Position numbers and translations under genes: made by a program. Positions 33,758-44,028 of a stretch of 64,000 nt of DNA are shown piece by piece. The notes under the pieces were generated by a model. It was not told the origin of the DNA. It did not search any database and worked only from the letters and a program-made list of their open reading frames with translations. The stretch comes from Aedes albopictus (taxonomy: Eukaryota > Arthropoda > Insecta > Diptera > Culicidae): NCBI RefSeq assembly GCF_035046485.1, contig NC_085138.1, forward strand, positions 270,859,694-270,923,693, read 5' to 3'. The number at the start of each line of letters is the position of its first letter. The first letter of the stretch is position 1.

Positions 33758-34276
33758 AAGGCCTCGCGTTGGTTCTGGGCATATTTCCTTTCCGTAGTAG
33801 TCAACGACTTGGAAGCGAAACTAATGATTCGATAAATCCCGTCTTCATTCTGTTGCACCAATACTGCTCCTAGCGCACGGGGAGAGGCGTCCGTGTACAG
33901 GTATGTCCGATCGTATTCAGAAAAGTATCCGAGAGTAACCGTTGAGTGGATAATCCGGTTTTTGATAAGCTCAAAAGCTTTCTCCTGGTCTTCTCCTCAG
34001 CTCCATTTTTGTGATGATGCTACCGTCCACAATGGACTAGAAATGTCCGCAAAATTGTTTATGTATGGGCTCACGAATGAAGCCAACCCAAGGAAACTTC
34101 TTAGTTCCGAGGCGGTGGTCGGTCGCCGGAATTTCCGAACATCACCAACTTTCGATTCCTCTATGTTGAATCCCTTCTCATTCAGCTCATGCCCCAGAAA
34201 TCTGATGTTTGTTCGATCAAATTCGCATTTATCGGTATTTAACGAGAGTTTATTCGACCGCAAGATTTGTAAGACT

Positions 34277-34331
34277 TGCGAGACTGTACAATGATACATA
34301 TTGCCCATTTTACTGGCATTTGCGAGACTGT
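34277..34331. repeat. 44-bp insertion with 11-bp direct repeat in RT
   Basis: TGCGAGACTGT occurs at 34277-34287 and again at 34321-34331, with 33 bp of unrelated sequence between. The gain of 44 bp shifts the pol frame. Confidence 0.7.
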
Positions 34332-35427
34332 CTTTCTCAATTCTTCAATCGTCCCGGCGAACAGGAGTATGTCATCAATGAATACTATTTTATTCTTGAC
34401 ATCTTTGAGAATACGCGTCATTTTTCGCTGAAATATCTCCGGTGCGCAATTGACACCGAACATTAGGCGGGTGAAGCGGAACATTCCATTTTCCGAAAGG
34501 AACGTCGTGAGTTCTCGCGATTCCTCATTCAACTCGATGTGGTAAAACGCATTGGAGAGGTCCAACTTAGAAAAATATTTGGCACCGTGTAGTTTAATTC
34601 TCATTTCATCGATCGATGGCATTTTGAAGTACTCCCGTTTGATGGCTTTGTTCGGGGCCCGCATGTTTACCACCAAACGGAAGTCCTCTTTCCCCTTTGG
34701 AACGGCAGACATGCCACTTATCCATTGAGAAGCTTGCGTTACCTTCTCGATTATTCCCCGTGCCTCCATTTCCTCAAGTCTTCGTCGTGCGCCCTCGCGG
34801 TATGCGGCAGGAATGTTATAATACGCGTTGCGTACTGGGGGTATTGAATCATCAACACTAAACTTCACCTTCACTCCGGGCATTTTTGGAAATATCCCAG
34901 ATTCGCAAGTATTGATCGTTCCTCCAACCTTTAGAAGTCCCATGTCGCTGGCTGTTACCCTTCCAAGCAAGGATCGCTTGCCTGCTCTCACCACAAGAAA
35001 ATCAGCGGTAACAGGTGTTTTGTACCGCCAACTGCTTCGACAGTAGCTGTAAAAGCGTGTTTGACTTCCATTGGTTTGTTGGAAGCGTACGCTTGCAAAT
35101 TCCGATTGATGGTCCTTTCCAGTGGGATAAGTTCAACCTTACCTGCCCTCAGCTGCTGTTCCAAGTTGTCCCAATCCGCTCCACCCAGGACGTTTACGTC
35201 TGCACCCGAATCTATCAGGAACTTGATCGGATTTGATGAACCGACGCGGCAATCAATCAGTACATCTTGGAGCGAAAGGGCATTGATTTGCTGTAATAGA
35301 TTCCAATTAATAAGAAAGCCCAAGGGTTTGTATTCATGAAATATTTGATTATTGCAGTATCAAATCTTTATTATCAAAATTATCTCTCTTCAATGTTATG
35401 AATTCATTGCTTCAAAATTTTAGGTTA

Positions 35428-36657
35428 CTAATCCATTACCTGATCCTTGGAATCCTCGATGGCTGCACGAGTTGAGACCTCCTCATCTTTGACCACGTTC
35501 ACACGATGACCGCGACACGCCACGGCAAAATGTCCAACCGCACCGCAAGAATTGCAGTTCCTCCACTTCGCTGGACACTCAGAACCCATATGAGACGAAC
35601 GGAAACATCTTGGACATCTGTTCCGACGAGTCATTTCCACACGAGGATGTGCTCTGCCTCCATCAGCTACCGTTCTGTTCGGACGGAACCTCTTGGATGA
35701 ATTACCAAACCGCTTTTCTTGCTGTTCTGCTTTGCGTTTGAATCGGTCCTGAGAACCACGATACTGGCCGGCGCTGACTGTGAACGTGCTGGATTCCGTT
35801 GCCGATGGCGTAACTTCAGCCTGGAATCCCTCGGCTCGAGTGGCCGACTGTACGATGAAGTTTGAGTCGTGACCGTACATCCTCGCAGCTTTCTTGAGTT
35901 CCTGATTACGGAGCCCCCTTAGAAGCTGAGTCCTAACGAAGCGGTCCTGGTCGTCGGGGCTGTAGCCGCAGAGCTGCACCTTTCTTGACAGTCTTGCATG
36001 GAAATTAACAGCGGATTCTCCATCTTCCTGACGCATGTTTAGAAAGCTTTCATGCTCCGCAGCTGGGTCAGTCATGTACTTCAAGTAGCGATCAATGTTG
36101 TTCTTGAAGATCTCGTAGCAATTGTCACTGTCCGGATCTGGGCGCAGCTTGGCGGCCCGAACGACGCCTTTTAGCTCCTCGCCCATGGACAACAGGAGCA
36201 ACTCAACACGTCGTTTTGGATTTTTCACATTCGATAGCGATGATGCTAGTTCAAAGTCTTCGATGAAGCACATCCATGCCTCCCACATTTTGGAGGCTGG
36301 TACGTTTTTGGGGAATGGGGTGATGCTGTCCCAACGGATATTGCCTTCAGTAGCAGTAATATCAGATGATCCACGCGGTGCGCTGGCCAGAACGGTCGAC
36401 GAATTTCCTGGATGACTATCATTACGATTACGCAGTACTTGGATGACGCTTTCAAGTTCCTTCAACTTGTTTGCCAGTTCCAGTTGGTTATCCGGTGCAT
36501 CCAGATTACGAGATTCTTCGGACTGTCGTTCTTCGATGATGGGTCCAGGGCAAGCACGTACATACAACCCGCTTATACCTTCCGCACTAGCTAGTTCATC
36601 GGTGTCGTCGTCAGAGGAAATCGGCGGAGCACGCACATACTTTCCCGGTGTAGACAT
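35428..36657 (-). CDS. Ty3/gypsy Gag
   Basis: About 409 residues from the ATG at 36657 (MSTPGKY); the open frame runs 17 codons further upstream without an ATG. A capsid-like region carries the block RLSRKVQLCGYSPDDQDRFV. Two zinc knuckles, CPRCFRSSHMGSEC and CNSCGAVGHFAVAC, bind element RNA. The protein would form the intracellular particle. It is separated from the pol remnant by about 100 bp with stops. No internal stop is seen, so this part may still be translatable although pol is dead. Confidence 0.8.
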   Translation of the reverse strand: MSTPGKYVRAPPISSDDDTDELASAEGISGLYVRACPGPIIEERQSEESRNLDAPDNQLELANKLKELESVIQVLRNRNDSHPGNSSTVLASAPRGSSDITATEGNIRWDSITPFPKNVPASKMWEAWMCFIEDFELASSLSNVKNPKRRVELLLLSMGEELKGVVRAAKLRPDPDSDNCYEIFKNNIDRYLKYMTDPAAEHESFLNMRQEDGESAVNFHARLSRKVQLCGYSPDDQDRFVRTQLLRGLRNQELKKAARMYGHDSNFIVQSATRAEGFQAEVTPSATESSTFTVSAGQYRGSQDRFKRKAEQQEKRFGNSSKRFRPNRTVADGGRAHPRVEMTRRNRCPRCFRSSHMGSECPAKWRNCNSCGAVGHFAVACRGHRVNVVKDEEVSTRAAIEDSKDQVMD

Positions 36658-36812
36658 CTTAATTTTGGCAATCGAATTCCAGAAAATCTGAGAGTAACAA
36701 TAAAGCAATACTAATTAAATTAACGTATTCATATTATTCTAACCACGCTGGCGTGTGCAACGTCAAGATGTACCATCAACTATTTCCGACTTGTAGCACC
36801 ATTAGAAGTTCT

Positions 36813-37165
36813 TGAATAGTTATTTGTGTAATGAGTTGCAAAAAGTTGATTTTTTCAGCACGAGTTGTACATTTATCCAACGAGGCTTGCCGAGTTGGAT
36901 AAATACGATGAGTGCTGAAAAAATCGAGTTTTGCAACGAGTTCCATACAAAATTTTATGCAATGATTTTTTCATAATGCAACCCATTTGAATTGCATAAT
37001 ATTCATAATGCAACTCAAATGAGTTGCATTATGGACATTATACAACTATTTTTCATAATGCAACTCATTTCAGTTGCATAATGAACCAGTTCGGAAAAAT
37101 TGGGCATTATTATACCAAAATGAGTTATATAAAATTTAAATTATGATACTGAATTGCATAAAATA
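36813..37165 (+). repeat. Palindrome-rich interspersed repeat, copy B
   Basis: Same family as 2285-2515, with the same order of motifs: TTTTTCAGCACGAGT, ATTTATCCAAC, GTTGGATAAAT, AGTGCTGAAAAAATCGAG, then alternating CATAATGCAAC blocks. It lies between the gypsy gag and the LTR. Confidence 0.7.
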
Positions 37166-37460
37166 TGTTTCAACTTTCGCGTAATTGATTGCCCATTCTT
37201 GGAAAAAAATACGTTTATCTTGTTTTCCTAAATCAACAACTTCCAGCGTCCTTAAACATGCTTCTCTTCCGTGGAATTCTTTAAGTTAAATAATGTAACG
37301 TTTCTCAAATCCGTACTTAAAACACGCTATTTTCTTCGATCCTCAAAACACGTTTATAGGGCACTGCACTGTTTTGATTTTGTATGGGATTTTGACATTT
37401 CCTGGCCTTGTTGTTTACTAAATCTCAATGAGAGTGAAAGAGAGGGTGAGAATTTCGTGC
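37166..37460. other. No gene seen; start of CAAAACACGC-type sequence
   Basis: Two isolated TCAAAACACG or TTAAAACACGC motifs near 37315 and 37345 precede the denser tandem block. No domain was found in the short frames. Confidence 0.4.
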
Positions 37461-37464
37461 AGAG

Positions 37465-37640
37465 CCCTATTTCTGCGGTCCTCAAAACACGCTAATTTCT
37501 GCGGTCCTCAACACACGCCTATTTCTGCGGTCCTCAAAACACGCTCATTTTTGCGGTCCTCAAAACACGCATTTCTTCTATGGTCGAAAAACAATGTCCC
37601 AGCGGTCCTCAAAACTCGCTTTCGTATCCCGTAATCAAAT
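37465..37640. repeat. Short tandem repeat, about 26-bp units
   Basis: Five or six units of GCGGTCCTCAAAACACGC with a TATTTCT-type spacer. Units become irregular towards 37640. Confidence 0.75.
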
Positions 37641-37994
37641 TTGTCAGCGGTGCTCTAAACGTGGTATTATTCCGTTTCCCCGAATCAACTTTTTCAAATA
37701 GTTTTTTTGCCTGTTTTAATTCTTCCCATACACCTGCACGTCTAACTTCCCCAACACACGGACCCACGCGCACTTTTTAATTTACTTTTTCCAAGCGTAA
37801 CACTGGCGTTCCGCTATTCCGTACTCACGCGCCAAACCAAACACTATTTTCTCAACAACCACTTTGGTAGACATCTTGATTTTTGCACCCGCCGCGATTT
37901 CTCCGCCAATTGACCTGCGTAATGAGTGATTTCCTTCAAAACTGAGTTCAATTATCGTTTTCCTGTTTGTTTTATTTTCGCTAGGAGCGAAAAA
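37641..37994. other. Probable leader region of the gypsy element
   Basis: Lies between the tandem repeat and the primer-binding site. A minus-strand frame (37782-38048) overlaps it and holds a second AAGATGTCTACC-like start context, similar to that of gag. No domain recognised. Confidence 0.3.
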
Positions 37995-38010
37995 CCTGTC
38001 ACGGTAGCCA
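37995..38010 (-). other. Primer-binding site
   Basis: On the minus strand TGGCTACCGTGACAGG lies two bases after the LTR. It starts with TGG as expected for pairing to a tRNA CCA end, and I recall very similar sites in insect LTR elements. Confidence 0.6.
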
Positions 38011-38012
38011 AA

Positions 38013-38245
38013 TGTGAAGATCAATCCTGCCATTAGGAAATCACCCATTGCGCTGGCCGTAATATACCAACGGACGCGTCTTACCTGCCGGCTGCTCGCT
38101 CACACAATGAATGCTGCTCTCGGTTGGGTAGCTGTGGAACAGGCTGTGGAACAGGGTTGAGTGTGGGCTGAGTCGATATAAAGAACACACAGCATAGAGT
38201 GGCGCACGACAGATCGACTCGCGCCACACAGCAGATAATTTCACA
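38013..38245 (-). mobile_element. LTR of the minus-strand retrotransposon
   Basis: On the minus strand it begins TGTGAAATTATC and ends GATCTTCACA, the usual TG..CA form. It carries a TTTATATCG TATA-like box near 38178 and is followed by the primer-binding site. I infer that it is the 5-prime LTR of the gypsy element whose gag lies at 35428-36657; no partner LTR is in view. Confidence 0.6.
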
Positions 38246-38716
38246 AAAGTGGAAGAAGCATTTTCTAATGCGATTGAATTGATACGATCAATACGTCTTA
38301 CATCAGGTCAACCAGTTTTACAATCCCAATATAAAACTGGATTCTTGGGATTCATGATTAATATTCAAAGCTTTTCTGAGATGTACAAGGAGCTTGTAAA
38401 AGAACAAGGAGAACTTCAGATGATTCGGGCATATCGATTCAGTCAAGACCATGTTGAAACATTTTTCGCAGCGGTCCGAGCCAAGGGAGGATCAAACAAC
38501 AACCCTAATGCTGCTCAGTTTAAGGCTGCATACAAGCGCCTTCTGACGCACAATAGCGTTACTGCTCCTGACAAGGCTAACTGTTTTGATTTCGTTGAAA
38601 CTTCTATTCTATCAGTGAGATGTAAAAGCTCTGAAGAAGCAAGTCCTGAAACCTCTTCATCGGGCAAACATATGGACGATACTCAACCGTCGGTCAACCC
38701 GAGCAGAAGAAAATAA
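38246..38716 (+). pseudogene. P-element/THAP9-type transposase fragment
   Basis: About 155 residues with the family's C-terminal signature: YKTGFLGFMINIQSF, RFSQDHVETFFAAVRAKGG and NNNPNAAQFKAAYKRLL. These belong to the region after the catalytic core. The frame begins directly at the LTR border, so the upstream part was cut off by that insertion. It ends at a stop at 38716 near an AT-rich insertion, and related sequence resumes at 39155. Not functional here. Confidence 0.75.
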
Positions 38717-39154
38717 CAAGTGAATAACATATCAAGGTATTTATCTTAAATACTACCATACCTAGATATGCCTTTCATTAGGCGGACATAAGAGGCAAAA
38801 TAACAAAAATGAATACCAAAGTTTTGTATAAATAACACCTAGAAAATAACAAAAATTGTTATTTCAATAATGAATGCATACCTAAAATTTCAAGAGCTGT
38901 ATTTGTTATTCCAAAGTTATTGAATAACAAACTGATAACATTTCTTGTTATTAAATGTTTCATTTGTTTGATGATTTCATGATTTAATAGCAAATCTTGT
39001 TCTTCGGTTATTTTCACTGCTAAACCAACAAATACTACATCAATACCAAACTCTGCTCAAATACCTCCTACTGTTATTGTGATGCTCTCATAACATTTCG
39101 TAGAATAACGCAGCAATATCAATTTAAGGTATTAGACCACATGTTGCTCTTTGC
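38717..39154. mobile_element. AT-rich insertion in the P-type transposase
   Basis: Rich in AATAACAA and GTTATT motifs on both strands, unlike the flanking coding-like DNA. It separates two parts of a transposase. The borders and target duplication could not be set. Confidence 0.45.
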
Positions 39155-39703
39155 ATGGTATTTGTAAGGTATGCCCTTCTGCTCGGGAAGGAGGTACTTG
39201 ATGTTCTATCTACGGAAGACTGTGACATGTTGTCATGTGATAACACCGATAATTCTGCTGAAAACTTTGATTATTCCGTATCTACCAAGACCATAGGTTT
39301 GATTCGTAAAGAGCTTGCACGTACTGTAAAATGCAGCGAATGTGTAAACATAGTTAGGCTGCATGACTCATTCAGCAATTTTGTTCAAACGGTGTATGAC
39401 GTTTCAGAACAGCAATTTAAAGTACTGATCGATGGACTGAACAATGTGAATGTAGGAAAGCTTTATGAACTTCTCGAGAAAACCATTGTACAAAAACTCC
39501 TGGATTCCTACATTTGGATAGATTTTGAAAATCATACTTTCGAGAACGACGACATTGCAAATGACCACAAAATTAGCTTTATCAAGTTTTCTATAGCAAT
39601 TGTTCTTAACATGCGCCTCAGCAGATATGCTAAAAGTATTCAGCCGTTCAAGCAATCTACAAGGAATAAGTATACAAAACTTATTTTGTTTGAGGGCCAT
39701 TAG
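39155..39703 (+). pseudogene. P-element-type transposase, C-terminal tail
   Basis: 182 open residues that follow the fragment at 38246 after the insertion. CSECVNIVRLHDSF gives a Cys-x2-Cys pair as found near the end of P-type transposases. Assignment rests on position and this motif. Confidence 0.5.
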
Positions 39704-39911
39704 CAACAATTGATTTAGGTATCCATCTCAAAAAACTGTTGAATAATCTTCAAGATCAAGAACTCTTATGTATAAGCGTGTAAAAATCTGTGTAAATAAA
39801 AAGTGTTATGTATCACAAATTTCGGTAGATACTATTAAATTCAAATATATTCTTCTTCCTTATCACTCACTCAAAGATAATGCTCATCATTATTGTCGAA
39901 AAAATAGGGTC
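39704..39911. other. Possible 3-prime flank of the P-type fragment
   Basis: AT-rich, no terminal inverted repeat of a P element found. Confidence 0.3.
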
Positions 39912-40076
39912 TTGTACTATTTGGGCAGGTGTACCTATTTTGGGCACTAACCGCTATAAATAAGTCAATTTCAAACCGATTGATTTGAAGTTTTGTCCAG
40001 AGTTAGGCACGTACAGTATCTAACTCTGTTACAGCGACAAGTGCCCAAAATAGGTACACCTGCCCAAATGGTACAA
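39912..40076. mobile_element. MITE of about 165 bp
   Basis: Arms TTGTACTATTTGGGCAGGTG and TTGTACCATTTGGGCAGGTG (inverted) continue through TACCTATTTTGGGCAC, giving arms of about 36 bp with one mismatch. No clear duplication. Confidence 0.75.
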
Positions 40077-40609
40077 TATCCTAGTTTCACGATGATCGTT
40101 AGGCTGGCGCTCTTGTTTGTCCCATTACGCAAAATGCTTCCGTATCGTATTCATTGAAAGTATTGATAATGACTTGCTCATGTTCATGCTCCACTCATTC
40201 TGCTTGGTGCTCTGTTTAAATTTGAAGATACTGGTAAATCATGGAGCATGGAACTCCGAATTGTAAGGTCTAATTCTCATGTTGAATTTAACTATCTTAA
40301 TCACACAAAAATAAAAGTTCAATCTAATTTAATTGATTTGATTTGTTTCTGGTAGAATTCCAGTACATGTATGCAATCTGGGAAGGCCCGCGAATTTTAC
40401 TGTTGTCATCTGGGAAGGCCCGGTCGATATGTGTTAGGTAGGCGTAATTTGTTCGCAGGTGACACTCTTGCTCCCTCCCTGCGAGCAACCGTAAGCAGGA
40501 CACAGAAAATTTAATGGTTTTCTTTGGTACATCGAGGTCTTGAAATTAGTCTATGGTAGCAGTCTCCATACTACGATGCGACGCCGCTGCGTGGTCGAAG
40601 GTGCTAGTG
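40077..40609. other. No gene seen
   Basis: Contains two TCTGGGAAGGCCCG phrases near 40376 and 40409. No frames of note. Confidence 0.45.
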
Positions 40610-41575
40610 GCAGGTTATTTATTGCACCCATAAACAACTGGAAACGTTCCATAGAAAACCAAAAAGCGCTCCATAAAGAATGAACATATGTTCCTTGGAA
40701 ATGTGCAATGTTACCCATAAATAATTGAAAACGTTCCATACTTTATAGAAAATGTATCGGTAAACATAAGATTTTCTCACTGAAAATGCAATTTTGTACC
40801 AATAAATAATACTAAAATGCTACACAATAAAACATAAATGCAATGATGCAAATTATCACCTCACTAGTGCTCATCACAACTCATCAACTGTATATTTATC
40901 GCGTGTGATTGAACTGTGCACTGATCAGCGATGACCAGCAGCAAAGAGGTGGCAAAACGAACATGATGTAAATCACAAACGATTTTGCACACATCTGACT
41001 GGGCCGTCACACGCTCGTCCGAACAGCCGAACCATACCGAATAGGTTGGTTTGCGAAGCTACGGCACGAACGCTCGACACGCACACAGAAGCAACATTCG
41101 CATGTACCGATACCATACTAATAAAGCTTCCAGCCAACGATGCTTCGCGATAAGCTGTCGAAAAGCATCGGAAGCGATGAAAAGAGATGCTTGGTTAGAA
41201 CGCAACGGCTCAACGGCGAAAAGGAAGAGTCAACTATGCTGATCATTGTTGAGTCCGTTCGTGTGCTACTCGTATGGGAGGTTGATTGAATAAAGCGAGG
41301 ATGGGTGAAAACGTATTCGTTGTCGAAAGCAAATCGCATCATTTCGCGAATGTTTTCATCAAATAGCAAGCTTGCATAAATGCTCTAAAATAAAATGCAA
41401 ATGCTCCATAAAAAATGGAATTGTACCCATAGTAAATCGGATTTTGCACCATAGAAAAATAAAATTGTACCATAAAAAGTTGGAATTGCACCATAGAAAA
41501 TAGATAAATGCTCCATAAGTTTTATCCAACTGCTCCATGAAAAATTGAAAATTCTCCATGGATAGCATTTTGTCG
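40610..41575. mobile_element. Foldback repeat, left arm
   Basis: Pieces 40610-40852 and about 41370-41575 are inverse copies of sequence to the right (41640-41873, 44975-45032 and 56312-56431). Typical phrases are ATGCTCCATAAAAAATGG, CACCATAGAAAATAGATAAA and AAAACGTTCCATACTTTATAG. An unrelated block at about 40853-41366 splits this arm. Confidence 0.75.
40853..41366. mobile_element. Insertion in the foldback left arm
   Basis: CATAAATG occurs on both sides (near 40843 and 41376), fitting an 8- or 9-bp duplication. The ends CAATGATGC and inverse CAAGCTTGC are only partly similar. The interior has higher GC and short frames. Confidence 0.45.
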
Positions 41576-41639
41576 TAATTTAAATTCAGCAGTGCTGAAT
41601 TGCTTTACACTGCACTGCTATAGTGGTGCAGATGTTTAA

Positions 41640-41873
41640 AGTAATGGAGAATTTTCATATTGTATGGAGCAAATCATATGTTATATGGTGAGGGTTAATA
41701 ATACTTATGGAGCATTTGTCTATTTTCTATGGTGCAATTCCAATTTTTTCATGGTGCAATTTTATTTTTCTATGGAGTAAAATCCGATTTAATATGGGTC
41801 CATTTTATTTTTTTTATGAAGCATTTGCATATTATTATGGAGAATTTGTATTTTATTGTGGAGCATTTTAGTA
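41640..41873. mobile_element. Foldback repeat, right arm, inner part
   Basis: Contains GGAGCATTTGTCTATTTTCT, ATGGTGCAATTCCAA and TTTTTCATGGTGCAATT, inverse to 41378-41570. It continues after the transposon at 41874-44972. Confidence 0.75.
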
Positions 41874-42592
41874 CAGTACTTTTTCGATTATATCACGAAT
41901 AAAAAATAAAATCGCGTGATTTATTGGAGCGTGATAAAGTTGAAATTTAATTTTTCGAACTCATTTATTAATCAGAATACACTTACATCCAACAAACGAA
42001 AACAAAACCCGAACAAATAGTTACCAACATTTAAAAAGGACGTAACTATAGTCCGTTTTTATGAAGTTGTGTACCGAATTTAATCTTTTCCAAGAAATCT
42101 ACCTATTTTAATGGCAAATCCTTATCATTCCAATATTGGGAATGGAATGCATGGGAGTGATAAAATACGCCCCACATCTTTATAAGAAGTTACTGTTTTT
42201 GAAGGCAGTTATGCCTTATTGAAATGTCGGTTTTAAGTAATGGAAGTCTAAAATAATGATTATTACTATTATTATGAGGATTTTTCCATTACAGTTTATC
42301 GAAAATGCCCAAGGCTATAGCTTACCAAACTTCGTTACGCGACTCTCCAACCCCTTGGAAGCACGCTCGAATTGTTTTTCACGATGCGAGGTGATAAGAT
42401 AACCAACTGGGAGTTCCAGAAAGCCAAGTTTAGGAAACGATGCCCTACGCAGCATTTTATAAAATGAACTGACTCGTCACAATTGTATAGCTATTAAGGT
42501 AAAGATCTAGAAGTCATCTCTTTTTGTGCTGCATTATAGGCAGTTGTAAAACTATTCCCTCAGCCAGCACAGATAGGAACGTAACAGTCCTG

Positions 42593-43015
42593 TTAATAGT
42601 TATTTATGTAACGAGTGGCAAAAAATTGATTTTTTCAGCACGAGTCGTACATTTATCCAATGAGGCTTACCGAGTTGGATAAATACGAAGAGTGCTGAAA
42701 AAATCGAGTTTTGCAACGAGTTCCAACAAAATTTTATGCAATTATTATTATTTATTTATTTACGACATTTTACCCAAAAGTGGTCATTCGTGTCGGGAAA
42801 ATTTTATGCAATGATTTTTTCATAATGCAACCCATTTGAGTTGCATAATGTCCATAATGCAACTCAAATGAGTTGCATTATGAACATTATACAACTGTTT
42901 TTTAGTATGCAACTCATTTCAGTTGCATAATGAGCCAGTTCGGAAAAATTGGCCATTATGATACAAAAATGAGTTATATAAAATGTAAATTATGATACTG
43001 AATTGCATAAAATAA
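42593..43015 (+). repeat. Palindrome-rich interspersed repeat, copy C
   Basis: Matches copy B (36813-37165) closely over its whole length, apart from the 55-bp insertion at 42743 and its target duplication. Confidence 0.75.
42743..42797 (-). mobile_element. 55-bp LINE-tail insertion
   Basis: AAAATTTTATGCAAT is repeated at 42728-42742 and 42798-42812. The insert on the minus strand ends in TAAATAAATAAATAATAAT-type tail sequence after GGTAAAATGTCG. This is what a severely 5-prime-truncated LINE insertion leaves. Confidence 0.8.
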
Positions 43016-43326
43016 ATTAAAATACAGACCGTATTCAATCCAAAGCGAGTTCTAAAACTCCCAAAAAAATTTGTCAAACCTCTCGATTTGTATTCAGTCA
43101 AAATTTATACTTAGTAAAGCTATCCATTTGTTAGATAAATATTTGGGAAGTTTAAGGTATAATACGACTCCGGATAATCGAATTCAGCGTCAGACCTACA
43201 TTAACATTGGTGGTACACAAAACCATATCCTAATGTGCAAAATGAGTATGATATGACGATTCATACGTCCTTATTTATTCTTTTATTGTCGAGATTTTAA
43301 TGTCATGTGCCTTAAACACCACACTA

Positions 43327-44001
43327 CACTGAAATTAATTTTGTTGTGGAAACTACCGATTCCATAGTAAAAAACCGACAACAAAATCTGTTAAGGTAAC
43401 TGAGTCGAGTCAAGTACAAGACACTGAAGACGACCTTACAGTTGAGGTCGAAATACGTATCTGTCAAAGGATGCAAATTCTTAGTGGAATTCAAAGGAAC
43501 CGTACTTAACTCGATTTTCTTTTATTTACAGATATTCCCCTAACAAGCCCAGGTTATTCATCATCAACTGAAATATGCTTGAAATTACAATGTATTGTAG
43601 TAGATTCAACTAAAAGCGTAGTCGTCTCAACAACAAAACATTGTTAATTTTTCCTGGACACGCATTTTACAACACATAATGGTTAAAAATACAATGCTCA
43701 TTTGTTAAATTAGATTTTTTTGGTAATGTTGACTTCACTGCTAGTTAAGTTGACAGTGTTTTAGTGGGATTAACTGGAAATTGTTGTCGAGGCAAGTACA
43801 AGACACTGAAGACGACCTTACAGTTGAGGTCGAAATACGTATCTGTCAAAGGATGCAAATTCTTAGTGGAATTCAAAGGAATAGTACTTAACGCGATTTT
43901 CTTTTTTATTTGGAAATTGTTGTCGGTTGAGAATCATAGGTACGGTTAGTAATTATACTATGGAATCAGTAGTTTCCACAACAAGTTTTTTTTTTTCAGT
44001 G
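43327..44001. mobile_element. TA-target MITE
   Basis: The ends CACTGAAATTAA and (inverted) CACTGAAAAAAA both continue into TTGTTGTGGAAACTAC and GATTCCATAGTA. TA flanks at 43325-43326 and 44002-44003. It holds a direct duplication of about 118 bp (43406-43522 and 43789-43907) around GACGACCTTACAGTTGAGG. Confidence 0.8.
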
Positions 44002-44028
44002 TAAGTTCGCTTCTATATGTCTTTTCTA

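Larger units (their letters stand above)
33373..35323 (-). pseudogene. Ty3/gypsy pol, broken (protease, RT, RNase H)
   Basis: Read from 35323 downwards. The protease has LIDSGADVNVL (near 35215). The RT has RLVVNMRAPNKA, FSKLDLSNAFYHIEL and the catalytic FIDDILLF (near 34360). The RT-RNase H linker shows FLGHELNEKGF and RSFLGLASFV. The RNase H part shows VLRTDAQGMAF and RGHENIADPSSR. Breaks: a frame change between protease and RT near 34990, a 44-bp insertion near 34277-34331, a MITE at 33611-33757, and truncation at 33372, so integrase is absent. The stretch makes no functional polyprotein. Confidence 0.85.
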
